Assembly: GCA_023418705.1 (NCBI GenBank)
Contig: JAEZYZ010000313.1
Span: 1-14,420, forward strand
DNA from: Pseudomonadota bacterium
GTDB taxonomy: Bacteria > Myxococcota_A > Polyangia > Polyangiales > Polyangiaceae
DNA: 14,420 nt
Direction of reading: 5' to 3'
Shown here: piece after piece, positions 6,861 to 14,420 of the stretch
Position numbering within the stretch: the first letter of the stretch is position 1
How the letters are laid out: every line of letters starts with the position of its first letter
Position numbers and translations under genes: made by a program
Notes under the pieces: model-generated
Seen by the model: the letters and a program-made list of their open reading frames with translations, nothing else
The model's database searches: none
What the model was told of the DNA's origin: nothing

Positions 6861-6938
6861 AGAGCACCGATCCGTGAGCAAACGTGAGGGCATCCCGATT
6901 CATCGGGATCTCCGCGCTGGCAAGCTGATCGGTGCTCT
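6861..6938 (-). repeat. structured repeat element, copy B (downstream of rplI)
   Basis: The ends AGAGCACCGATC (6861-6872) and GATCGGTGCTCT (6927-6938) form a perfect 12-bp inverted repeat. The left interior has CGTGAGCAAA and TGAGGG and the right interior has CTGGCA, all shared with copy A. The central hairpin is short: ATCCCGA (6892-6898), loop TTCA, TCGGGAT (6903-6909). It begins only 4 bp after the TGA of rplI on the minus strand, the same orientation as copy A next to its host gene. The true terminator hairpin lies further downstream at about 6746-6790, so this element is something additional in the 3' region. Confidence 0.78.
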
Positions 6939-6942
6939 AGCG

Positions 6943-7401
6943 TCAGCTCTTCTTGACGACCTCGACCCGCAGCGTCGCGCTCACCTTGGCGTGCAGCCGC
7001 AGCTTGACGTCGTGCGGACCGAGGTCCTTGATCGGGTCGTCGAGCTCGATCTTCTTGCGGTCGAGCTCGACCCCCTGCGCGGCGTAGGCCTCGGCGATGT
7101 CCTTGGAGGTGACCGAACCGTACATGCGGTTCTCTTCGCCCACCGCGCGCTCGAGCTTGATGCTGATCGCCTCGATCTTCTGCTTCTCTTGCTCGGCCGC
7201 TTCGAGGTCCTTTTGAGCCCGCGCGGCGGCCAGCCGCTTGAGCTCGTCGAGCTGCGCCATGTTGCTGTCCGTCGCCGGCAGCGCCAGACCGCGGGGAATC
7301 AGGAAATTTCTCGCATATCCGGGTCGAACGCGCACGACGTCGCCGCTCGATCCGAGATTGTCGACATCCTCCTTGAGGATGAGTCGAATCACGCTCGCCA
7401 T
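6943..7401 (-). CDS. rplI: 50S ribosomal protein L9
   Basis: This is a 152-residue protein of normal family length. The N-terminal rRNA-binding domain is clear (MASVIRLILKEDVDNLGSSG, then GYARNFLIPRGLA), followed by the long charged connecting helix (about 50-90) and the C-terminal domain (GSVTSKDIAEA...ATLRVEVVKKS). The ATG has AGGAGG 5 nt upstream, and that site overlaps the TAG stop of rpsR (TAGGAGG), which suggests coupled translation. It is the last gene of the minus-strand ribosomal protein cluster and is followed by structured repeat copy B and a terminator. Confidence 0.97.
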   Translation of the reverse strand: MASVIRLILKEDVDNLGSSGDVVRVRPGYARNFLIPRGLALPATDSNMAQLDELKRLAAARAQKDLEAAEQEKQKIEAISIKLERAVGEENRMYGSVTSKDIAEAYAAQGVELDRKKIELDDPIKDLGPHDVKLRLHAKVSATLRVEVVKKS

Positions 7402-7410
7402 GGCTGCCTC

Positions 7411-7707
7411 CTAGTCGTTTGCCGTGAACGGCAACAGCGCGATGTTGCGCGCCCGCTTGATGGCCACCGTCAGCTCACGCTGATGTTTGGCACAGGTTCC
7501 GGAGATGCGGCGGGGCACTATTTTGCCACGGTCGGTGACGAAGTAGCGCAACGCCTGAGGATCCTTGTAGTCGATGGTCTGCGCCTCGTCGCCGCAGAAG
7601 GGACAGCCGCGGCGCCGCCCGCGACGCAGGCCCATGCCCTCTTTGTCTTCACCGCCACGACCCGGGGAACGGTCCCGGTCGCGCGTGTCACGCATGGATT
7701 CGCGCAT
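7411..7707 (-). CDS. rpsR: 30S ribosomal protein S18
   Basis: This 98-residue protein carries the S18 core from GCPFCGDEAQTIDYKDP to RARNIALLPFT. It keeps a zinc-type set of ligands (CPFC at 35-38, Cys72 and His75), so this is the C+ form of S18. The first 30 residues are an Arg/Asp/Gly-rich extension. The ATG at 7707 overlaps the TGA of rpsF by one base (TGATG). Its ribosome binding site, AGGAGG 7 nt upstream, lies inside the Glu codons of the rpsF tail. Translational coupling of S6 and S18, which bind 16S rRNA as a pair, follows naturally from this layout. Confidence 0.96.
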   Translation of the reverse strand: MRESMRDTRDRDRSPGRGGEDKEGMGLRRGRRRGCPFCGDEAQTIDYKDPQALRYFVTDRGKIVPRRISGTCAKHQRELTVAIKRARNIALLPFTAND

Positions 7708-8219
7708 CAGTCTTCCTCCTCTTCGGCACCGTAGCCGTCTTCGTCATCGTATCCCTCGCCGTCGCGCTCACGACGCTTCTCCCCCTCGGGCGGCTCGGCG
7801 AGGCCGAGCTCCTGCTCGCGCGTCGCCTCCACCTCCGGCTCCGCCGGGGGCTCGATGGCCTCGAACTTGACGGCGTCGGGCTGAATTTCGACGGAAGCGG
7901 CGTCGATCTCCGAGCGCAGCAACACGGTCTGAAACTTCAGGACCTCGTCGAGCATGCGGAAGTTGCGTTCGAGCTCGGTGACCAGCGGACCGCCACCGAG
8001 GTACTTCACGTAGACGTAGACGCCGCGCTTGTACTTCGACACCGGGTACGCGAGGGCGCGGCGCCCCCAGGTCTCGACCAGCGTGAGCTTGCCGCCTTCG
8101 CGACCGACGACGTCGCTGACGCGCGTCGCGACCTTCTCGGCGCTTTCTCGGGTGACGTCGGGGCGGAGAACGTAGATGGTCTCGTACTCGCGCGCCCGAA
8201 GAGGTTGGGCTTCTGCCAT
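7707..8219 (-). CDS. rpsF: 30S ribosomal protein S6 with acidic C-terminal tail
   Basis: The 170-residue protein has the S6 fold in residues 10-105 (REYETIYVLRPDVT, WGRRALAYPVSKYKRGVYVYVKY, ERNFRMLDEVLKFQTVLL). Residues about 120-170 are a long, low-complexity acidic extension ending DDEDGYGAEEEED. Such tails occur in S6, and in enterobacteria the S6 C-terminus is extended with glutamate by RimK (family knowledge; not shown here). The ATG at 8219 is chosen for AAGGAG 6 nt upstream and the usual N-terminus; an open frame to 8264 has no support. It follows pth by 51 bp and overlaps rpsR by one base. No ssb gene lies between rpsF and rpsR, unlike in many bacteria. Confidence 0.96.
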   Translation of the reverse strand: MAEAQPLRAREYETIYVLRPDVTRESAEKVATRVSDVVGREGGKLTLVETWGRRALAYPVSKYKRGVYVYVKYLGGGPLVTELERNFRMLDEVLKFQTVLLRSEIDAASVEIQPDAVKFEAIEPPAEPEVEATREQELGLAEPPEGEKRRERDGEGYDDEDGYGAEEEED

Positions 8220-8270
8220 ACGGGGCTCCTTGTGGACTTCTGGCCCCCGCCGGAGCGGGAGCAAGGAGTG

Positions 8271-8858
8271 TCATGATTGACGTTGATTGGTGGCGTTCAT
8301 GGCCGCCGCGAGACCGCGCCGAACCGTGAGCTCCACCGCCCCGAGAGCCTTGTCGAGCACGCCATCGAGCTCGGCCTGCTCCCCGGGGGCGAAGGCTTGT
8401 AGCACGAAATCCGCCGGATCACCCCGAAAGTCGGGCGGCGGACGACCGATTCCGATCCGTAGCCGGGCGTAGCCGGCGGTGCCGAGCTCGGCCGTGATCG
8501 AGCGCAGCCCGCGATTGCCAGCTTCGCCGCCCCCGAGCTTCAGGCGCACCGTGCCGAAGGGCAGATCGAGCTCGTCGTGGATCACGAGCACGGCCGCCGG
8601 CGGGATCTTGTAGAAGGTCGCCGCGGCGCGCACGCTGCGCCCGCTGAGGTTCATGTACGTCGTCGGCTTCAGCAGGAGCAGCCGCTCGCCGAACAGGAGC
8701 TCTTCGGCGATCAAGCCGTGGAATTTCTCGCGGAAGGCCGCGCCCGGGGCGAGCTTGTCGACCAGCATGAAGCCGACGTTGTGACGCGTCCTGGCGTAGC
8801 GGCTGCCCGGGTTGCCGAGCCCCACGATGAGGCGCAAGGTTTCCGCTGCCTCCGGCAC
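8271..8858 (-). CDS. pth: peptidyl-tRNA hydrolase
   Basis: Pth releases peptides from peptidyl-tRNA dropped by ribosomes. The 195-residue length is typical. Catalytic and binding motifs are IVGLGNPGSRYARTRHNVGF (Asn16, His26), KPTTYMNLSG (Asn70) and VIHDELDLPFG (Asp95). The segment that in E. coli reads GHNGL (His113-Asn114) is here GNRGL (Asn115-Arg116), a change at two peptide-side positions; GHRG variants are, to my recollection, known in other bacteria, while Asn at the first position looks rarer. The start codon is GTG (8858) with AGGGA upstream. It lies between rplY (53-bp gap) and rpsF, a common order in this group. Confidence 0.95.
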   Translation of the reverse strand: MPEAAETLRLIVGLGNPGSRYARTRHNVGFMLVDKLAPGAAFREKFHGLIAEELLFGERLLLLKPTTYMNLSGRSVRAAATFYKIPPAAVLVIHDELDLPFGTVRLKLGGGEAGNRGLRSITAELGTAGYARLRIGIGRPPPDFRGDPADFVLQAFAPGEQAELDGVLDKALGAVELTVRRGLAAAMNATNQRQS

Positions 8859-8911
8859 GTGGCTTCCCTAGCGAGCGACGAGCCCGTCCCGAAAACGCGC
8901 GATCCTTGGGA

Positions 8912-9544
8912 TCAGGCCTTGGTCCCAGGCGCGGCGGCGGCACCGGCGCCGGCTGCAGCGGCGGGCGTCTCTTCCTCGCCACCGCGCACCTTCACCGCGG
9001 CGATCGACACCACGGTCTGAGCGTCCGACAGCCGCACGGTCACGCCTTCCGGCAGCTTGAGCTCCGACACCGGCACGGTCTGGTCGAGGTCGAGCTCGGT
9101 GATGTCGTGCGTGATCTTCACCGGGATCTTGCTCGGAACGCAGCGCACCGGCAGCTTCCGGTAGACTTGGCGCAAGAGGCCACCGAGCACGACGCCCTTG
9201 GCCTTGCCTTCGAGCTCGAAGGGCACGTCGACGTCCACCGGACGGTCCACGTGCACCTGCAAGAAGTCGGCGTGCAGGAGCTGGCGCGTGACCGGGTGGT
9301 ACTGATAGTCGCTGAGCAACACCGTCAGCGGCGCGTCGTCCTTGACGTCGAGCTCGATGACGCTGTTGCGCCCGTACTCGCTGCCGAGCACCTTGAGCAG
9401 CTCCTTCGGTCCCACCGCCAGGGCCTTGGAGCCGAGCTCTTTGCCGTACACGACCGCGGGGATCAGATCTTCGCGGCGCAGGCGACGGGCGGCGCTCTTT
9501 CCGGATTCCTGCCGCAAGCTGGCGGGCACTTTGTACGTTTGCAT
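8912..9544 (-). CDS. rplY: 50S ribosomal protein L25/general stress protein Ctc
   Basis: The 210-residue protein is the long, two-domain Ctc/TL5 type. Residues 1-95 are the 5S-rRNA-binding L25 domain (SGKSAARRLRREDLIPAVVYG, YQYHPVTRQLLHADFLQV). Residues about 100-185 are the beta-rich C-terminal domain (VDVDVPFELEGKAKGVVLGG...ITELDLDQTVPVSELKLPEGV). A 20-residue Ala/Gly-rich tail ends the protein. AGGAG lies 12 nt upstream of the ATG. It follows prs by 42 bp, the standard prs-rplY-pth order, and is likely cotranscribed. Confidence 0.96.
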   Translation of the reverse strand: MQTYKVPASLRQESGKSAARRLRREDLIPAVVYGKELGSKALAVGPKELLKVLGSEYGRNSVIELDVKDDAPLTVLLSDYQYHPVTRQLLHADFLQVHVDRPVDVDVPFELEGKAKGVVLGGLLRQVYRKLPVRCVPSKIPVKITHDITELDLDQTVPVSELKLPEGVTVRLSDAQTVVSIAAVKVRGGEEETPAAAAGAGAAAAPGTKA

Positions 9545-9586
9545 GGTTGCGAGATACTCCTGAAATACTTCTGCTCTTGCCGGCCC

Positions 9587-10534
9587 TCAGACGAACAAGG
9601 AGCTGACCGAGTCACTGTTGTGGATGCGCCGTATCGCCTCGCCCAGCAGGCGACCGATCGACAAGAACTTGATCTTCGGGCACTCGGCCGCCTCCTCGCT
9701 GGGAGGGATGGAGTTGGTGACCACCACCTCCTCCAGCGGCGAATCGGCGATGCGCTGCACCGCTGGACCGCTCAGCACCCCGTGGCTCGCGCAGGCGACC
9801 ACCCGCCGCGCGCCGCCTTCCATCACCGCGCGCGCCGCATTGCACAGCGTGCCCGCCGTGTCGATGATGTCGTCGACGATGATGCAATCGCGCCCGCGCA
9901 CGTCGCCGATGAGGTGCATCACCTCGCTGACGTTCGCGCGCTCCCGCCGCTTGTCGATGATGGCGAGCGATGCGTCCAGGCGCTTCGAGTAGGCGCGCGT
10001 CCGCTCGACGCCGCCCGCGTCCGGCGAGATGAAGACCGCGTCCTTGCCGAAGCGCAGCTTCAAGTAGTCGTCGAGGAAGACCGGCAAGGCGTACAGATGA
10101 TCGAACGGGATATTGAAGAAGCCTTGGATCTGGCCCGCGTGCAGGTCCACGCACAGCACCCGGTTGACCCCGGAGGCGACGAGCAAGTCCGCCACCAGCT
10201 TGGAGGTGATCGGGGTGCGGGGAGCTATCTTCCGGTCCTGACGGGCGTAGCCGTAATAGGGGATGACCGCGGTGATGTTCTGCGCCGACGCGCGGCGCAG
10301 GGCATCGCACATGATCAACAGCTCCATCAGGTTGTCGTTGACGGGCGATGACGTCGGCTGGACCACGTAGGTATCCATGCCGCGCACGTTCTCGCGAATT
10401 TCACAGAACGTCTCGCCATCACTGAAGCGCGACACCCGGGCCTCGCCCAGCGGAGTATCGAGCACTTTGGCGATCTCCTGAGCGAGCGCGGGATTGGCGT
10501 TTCCCGTGAATATGCAAAATCGTTTGATCGCCAC
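9587..10534 (-). CDS. prs: ribose-phosphate pyrophosphokinase
   Basis: The enzyme converts ribose 5-phosphate and ATP to PRPP, the precursor of nucleotides, His, Trp and NAD. The 315-residue length is typical. Motifs are FSDGETFCEIRENVRG near the N-terminus, YGYARQDRK (95-102), the PRPP synthase signature DLHAGQIQGFF (130-140), catalytic-loop DKRRE (194-198) and the PRPP-binding loop DDIIDTAGTL (221-230). All key residues are present. The start is GTG at 10534, with only a weak AGG about 10 nt upstream. It is the first gene of the minus-strand cluster ending with rplI, so its promoter probably drives at least rplY and pth as well. Confidence 0.97.
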   Translation of the reverse strand: MAIKRFCIFTGNANPALAQEIAKVLDTPLGEARVSRFSDGETFCEIRENVRGMDTYVVQPTSSPVNDNLMELLIMCDALRRASAQNITAVIPYYGYARQDRKIAPRTPITSKLVADLLVASGVNRVLCVDLHAGQIQGFFNIPFDHLYALPVFLDDYLKLRFGKDAVFISPDAGGVERTRAYSKRLDASLAIIDKRRERANVSEVMHLIGDVRGRDCIIVDDIIDTAGTLCNAARAVMEGGARRVVACASHGVLSGPAVQRIADSPLEEVVVTNSIPPSEEAAECPKIKFLSIGRLLGEAIRRIHNSDSVSSLFV

Positions 10535-10554
10535 GCGTCACAACCTGAAGAGCG

Positions 10555-10562
10555 AAAAAAAA
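10555..10562 (-). promoter_or_regulatory. T8 tract in the prs leader
   Basis: Eight consecutive T residues on the minus strand end about 20 nt before the GTG of prs. No stable hairpin precedes them, so a classical terminator is unlikely. In an otherwise GC-rich leader such a run may affect RNA polymerase slippage or translation initiation of a nucleotide-sensitive gene; that role is speculative. Confidence 0.3.
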
Positions 10563-10615
10563 CCTTGCGACCTCGCGGTACTGAAAGGCCGTTCCGGGAG
10601 GCTCAGGGGGCGCGA

Positions 10616-10644
10616 CAACTAGCAGCCGGCCGAACAAGTGTCAA
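10616..10644 (-). promoter_or_regulatory. candidate prs promoter
   Basis: On the minus strand a perfect TTGACA (10639-10644) is followed, after a 17-bp spacer, by TAGTTG (10616-10621). The -10 is poor but the -35 and spacing fit a housekeeping sigma factor. It would give a leader of about 75 nt before the prs start. It lies in the 166-bp gap between the kinase gene and prs. Confidence 0.4.
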
Positions 10645-10700
10645 CGCGATGCCAGTGGGTCCCACAGCCCTTTTGCGGTGGCCCCCCTGCCCGCTGTCTT

Positions 10701-12239
<1,539 letters not shown>

Positions 12240-12248
12240 CGTACCGAG

Positions 12249-13298
12249 TCAGAACCTTCCTGTCGCTCCTATCGTGGCTCCTCGTCCGAGGTCGATCCAG
12301 GGATTGACTGCAATTCTCTTCGATCGCGCGGCAGCCTCCTGCTTCGGCGGCGCGCCCCCACTCCAATCCGTCAAGAACAAGGCGATGATGCCGGTGGCGA
12401 GGCCGAGGCCCCCCGTCACGGCCAACAGCGTGTTGGTGCGCTGCTGCCGCTCCAAGCCGTCCTGGTAGAGCGGGCAGCTGGTGCCTTGCCCCCGGCACTG
12501 GTCGCGCACGGCGTCGGCGCCGGGATTGTTGACGGTGTCGAGCCCGCTCCAGACGGTCGCGACGCCCCCCACGGCGGTCAAGCCGAGCCCCACCCAGAAG
12601 ACCGTCGGAGGTAGCCCGCCGCCGCTCTTCGGCGCCGCACCTTCGTCTCGCCCGCCAGTGTCGGACTCGCCGAACACCGAGTCATTCAAGTCGAGATCGG
12701 AGGTCGGATCGGTGATGACCTCGGTCTGGTCCGGATCGGGGACCTGGAAATCGAGGTCGCTCTGAGAGGCCGCGGCGGCGTCGACCTTCTCCGAAGCCAG
12801 GCGATCGTCGCCAAAACCGGCGCGGATCACGAAATTGCCAGGGTTCAGGTAGATGATGCGCTCGGTCGCCGGCCGGCCATGCACGAGCTTGTTGTTGATC
12901 AAAAGCTCGCAGGGCTCTTCGCAGGTCACCCGCAGGCGGTGAAGCTCCTCCCCGGCGCGCGCGAAGATGCCCTCCGCGAGCTCGGCCAGGTCCGACTTGT
13001 CGGGGTGGCGGCGGGTGGCGAGCGCCGCCAGCGTGGCGGCCCGATCGAGCTGGCCCGCGCGGTCGCGGGAGCGGATCGCCAGCTCGATGGCCGCAGCGCT
13101 GGGTGCGTGGCGATCGGCGGCCTCGAAGTACTCGGCAGCCTCGGCATAGTTCGACGACTTGAAGGCCTCACGCCCCAGGTCGAACTGCCCCGCCGCCGCC
13201 TTGATCTGCTCGGGCGTGGGCGCGGACTCCTGCGCCCAGCTGGCGCCGGACATCACCATCGTGGCCGCAAGCACGGCCGCACCCAACCAGGCTCTCAT
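12249..13298 (-). CDS. secreted TPR/PEGA-like protein, partner of the kinase gene
   Basis: This protein of about 349 residues has a signal peptide (AAVLAATMVMSGASWAQ, cleavage likely near residue 22). Residues about 30-115 are helical and TPR-like (FDLGREAFKSSNYAEAAEYFEAADRHAPSAAA). Residues about 122-163 resemble a PEGA-type beta module (LRVTCEEPCELLINNKLVHG...LNPGNFVIRAGFG) with a Cys pair. An acidic linker follows, then two hydrophobic segments (about 231-250 and 289-309) separated by a loop with two Cys, and an ending NPWIDLGRGATIGATGRF. This architecture recurs in myxobacterial envelope proteins beside kinases (family knowledge); exact function is unknown. Starts at 13343 (ATG) and 13364 (GTG) are also open; 13298 is chosen because it places the signal peptide at the N-terminus. 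None has a strong ribosome binding site. Confidence 0.85.
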   Translation of the reverse strand: MRAWLGAAVLAATMVMSGASWAQESAPTPEQIKAAAGQFDLGREAFKSSNYAEAAEYFEAADRHAPSAAAIELAIRSRDRAGQLDRAATLAALATRRHPDKSDLAELAEGIFARAGEELHRLRVTCEEPCELLINNKLVHGRPATERIIYLNPGNFVIRAGFGDDRLASEKVDAAAASQSDLDFQVPDPDQTEVITDPTSDLDLNDSVFGESDTGGRDEGAAPKSGGGLPPTVFWVGLGLTAVGGVATVWSGLDTVNNPGADAVRDQCRGQGTSCPLYQDGLERQQRTNTLLAVTGGLGLATGIIALFLTDWSGGAPPKQEAAARSKRIAVNPWIDLGRGATIGATGRF

Positions 13299-13383
13299 GC
13301 TGCGTGAACCTACCGCGCTCCGTGGCTTCGTGACCAGCGCCATAAGGCTATCACACGCTGGCACCCGCCGCGCTCGATTCGCA

Positions 13384-13410
13384 GGTCATGCGACACGTGA
13401 CCACATGACC
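13384..13410. promoter_or_regulatory. GGTCATG-N13-CATGACC inverted repeat upstream of the TPR-kinase genes
   Basis: This is a perfect 7-bp inverted repeat with a 13-bp spacer; a third related half-site, GTCACGTG, lies in the spacer on the minus strand. It is about 86 bp upstream of the chosen start at 13298 and 38 bp after the E2 stop. It is a plausible operator for a dimeric regulator of the TPR-kinase unit. No known regulator can be named. Confidence 0.35.
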
Positions 13411-13447
13411 CCACGCCGCTCGCTCGGCGCTTTCCTGACACCCGGCG

Positions 13448-14419
13448 TTACTCGACCAGCAGCCGCTCCGGCTCCTGCAGGAGGGCGATGATTTCCTGGG
13501 TGAACGCGGCGCCCACGTGCCCGTCGATGATCCGGTGATCGAAGGAGAGCGCCAGCACGGTCACGTCCGCGATGGCGATTTGGTCGCCCTTCACCACGGG
13601 ACGACGTTTCATCTCGTGGATTCCCAGGATGGCGACCTCGGGGTGGTTGACGACCGGGGTCGAGAACAACCCGCCCAGCTTGCCAAGCGAGGTGATGGTG
13701 AATGAAGAGCCCCCCAGATCCTCCCGCTTGCTCTGCCCCTTGCGGGCATCGGCGGCGATGCGCTCGATCTCGCGGGCAATCTCCACCAAGCTCAACCGAT
13801 CGGCTTGGCGCAGCACGGGGACGATGAGACCTGCGTCGGTGGCCGTGGCGATGCCGAGATCGTACGTCTTTCGCAGCACGATTTCTTGCGCGGCCTCGTC
13901 GATCACCGAGTTGACCATCGGGTGTTTCTTCAGCGCCGAGACCACCGCCTTGACGATGAACGGCAAGAACGTCAGCTTGACCCCGGCCCGCTCGCCGTGC
14001 GGCTTGAGCCGCTCCCGCAGCTCCTTGAGCGCCGTGACGTCGCATTCGTCCGCGTAGGCGAAGTGCGCAGCGGTGCGCTTGGAGCGCGCCATGTTCTCGA
14101 AAATCCGCTTGCGCAGCCCCCGGATCGGCACCCGCTCGTCGTCCGGACGGCTGGCGACCGGCGGCGCGTCGGGGACCGCGGGCGCTCGCCCGGCGGCAGG
14201 CTGCGCGGCACCGGCGGCCCCCTCGGGCGCGCCGCGCCCGAAGGCCTCGACGTCTTCGCGCATGACACGGCCGTGCGCCCCGCTCGGCTTGACCCGCTTC
14301 AGGTCGCCCCCCAGCTCGCGCCCGAGCTTGCGCGTCGCCGGAGCCGCGAGCGGCTTCTCGTTGTAGTAGCTGCCGTTGGACCCCCCGCCCGCCCGCGCGG
14401 CCGGGGGCCTCCCGGGGCG
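13448..14419 (-). CDS. 2-oxoacid dehydrogenase E2 (dihydrolipoyl acyltransferase), C-terminal part
   Basis: The open frame runs to the window edge; 323 residues are visible and the N-terminus with the lipoyl domain is missing. Within the visible part, a Gly/Ala-rich linker (GGGSNGSYYNEK) is followed by a peripheral subunit-binding domain (LAAPATRKLGRELGGDL, SGAHGRVMREDVEAF). A second Ala/Pro linker leads to the catalytic domain (VPIRGLRKRIFENMARSK...). The active-site motif is DHRIIDG near the C-terminus (His codon at 13535-13537). It transfers acyl groups from E1 to CoA in pyruvate, branched-chain or 2-oxoglutarate dehydrogenase complexes. The LRKRIFENM and VNSVID features resemble branched-chain/pyruvate E2 types, but the substrate cannot be decided. 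The internal ATG at 14263 lies inside the subunit-binding domain and is not the start. Confidence 0.95.
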   Translation of the reverse strand, partial: RPGRPPAARAGGGSNGSYYNEKPLAAPATRKLGRELGGDLKRVKPSGAHGRVMREDVEAFGRGAPEGAAGAAQPAAGRAPAVPDAPPVASRPDDERVPIRGLRKRIFENMARSKRTAAHFAYADECDVTALKELRERLKPHGERAGVKLTFLPFIVKAVVSALKKHPMVNSVIDEAAQEIVLRKTYDLGIATATDAGLIVPVLRQADRLSLVEIAREIERIAADARKGQSKREDLGGSSFTITSLGKLGGLFSTPVVNHPEVAILGIHEMKRRPVVKGDQIAIADVTVLALSFDHRIIDGHVGAAFTQEIIALLQEPERLLVE

Positions 14420-14420
14420 G

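Noticed and set aside
4496..6938. The paired repeats as integron attC sites, CRISPR repeats or IS ends
   Set aside because: No integron core-site pattern, no regular repeat-spacer array, no integrase or transposase gene and no clear target-site duplication.
8906..10351. 481-residue open frame on the plus strand opposite rplY and prs
   Set aside because: It is antisense to two well-supported genes, has His/Arg/Val-rich low-information composition and no motif. It is a typical GC-driven shadow.
10535..10700. A tRNA gene upstream of prs, as seen in some relatives
   Set aside because: No cloverleaf, no GTTCGANTC-type T-loop and no acceptor pairing could be found.
13414..13429. CGCCG/CGGCG hairpin after the E2 gene as a terminator
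   Set aside because: Only 5 bp of stem, and no T-rich tail on the minus strand.

Overview
The window comes from a very GC-rich chromosome. The gene content points to a myxobacterium-like deltaproteobacterium, probably of the Polyangiales/Sorangiineae type. The evidence is a Hanks-type Ser/Thr kinase with a Pro/Ala-rich outer tail ending in DLTNPYR, a TPR/PEGA-like partner gene, a large multidomain carbohydrate-binding lipoprotein hydrolase, and the gene order prs-rplY-pth-rpsF-rpsR-rplI-dnaB. The taxonomic call is inference from gene content; no rRNA or tRNA gene is present.

Layout. 1-594 (+) is the 3' end of obg. 711-1079 (-) is a small hypothetical protein with one C-terminal hydrophobic segment. 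1223-3673 (-) is a secreted lipoprotein: CBM2-like module, alpha/beta hydrolase, then a jelly-roll-like domain. Divergent from it, at about 3778-4329 (+), is a NADAR-family protein with no ATG/GTG/TTG start. 4630-4899 (-) is a GlsB/YeaQ-type membrane protein. 5065-6579 (-) is the replicative helicase dnaB. 6943-10534 (-) is a compact housekeeping cluster: prs, rplY, pth, rpsF, rpsR, rplI. 10701-13298 (-) is a two-gene set, a TPR/PEGA-like envelope protein followed by a Ser/Thr kinase. 13448-14419 (-) is the C-terminal part of a 2-oxoacid dehydrogenase E2 acyltransferase that runs off the window.

How the genes fit together. obg, prs-rplY-pth-rpsF-rpsR-rplI and dnaB form a core translation, nucleotide and replication block. 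rpsF and rpsR overlap by one base, and the acidic 3' codons of rpsF double as the ribosome binding site of rpsR. A strong hairpin with a T-rich tail separates rplI from dnaB, and two DnaA-box-like sites lie in the dnaB leader. The kinase and TPR protein are 9 bp apart and probably form one signalling/envelope unit.

The most unusual signal is non-coding. Two copies of a structured element (4496-4605 and 6861-6938) each lie just downstream of a minus-strand stop codon (glsB and rplI) in the same orientation. They share 12-bp terminal inverted repeats and conserved internal strands. Each encloses a hairpin whose sequence and length differ between copies while pairing is kept. This looks like an undescribed 3'-UTR RNA element or a non-autonomous mobile repeat.
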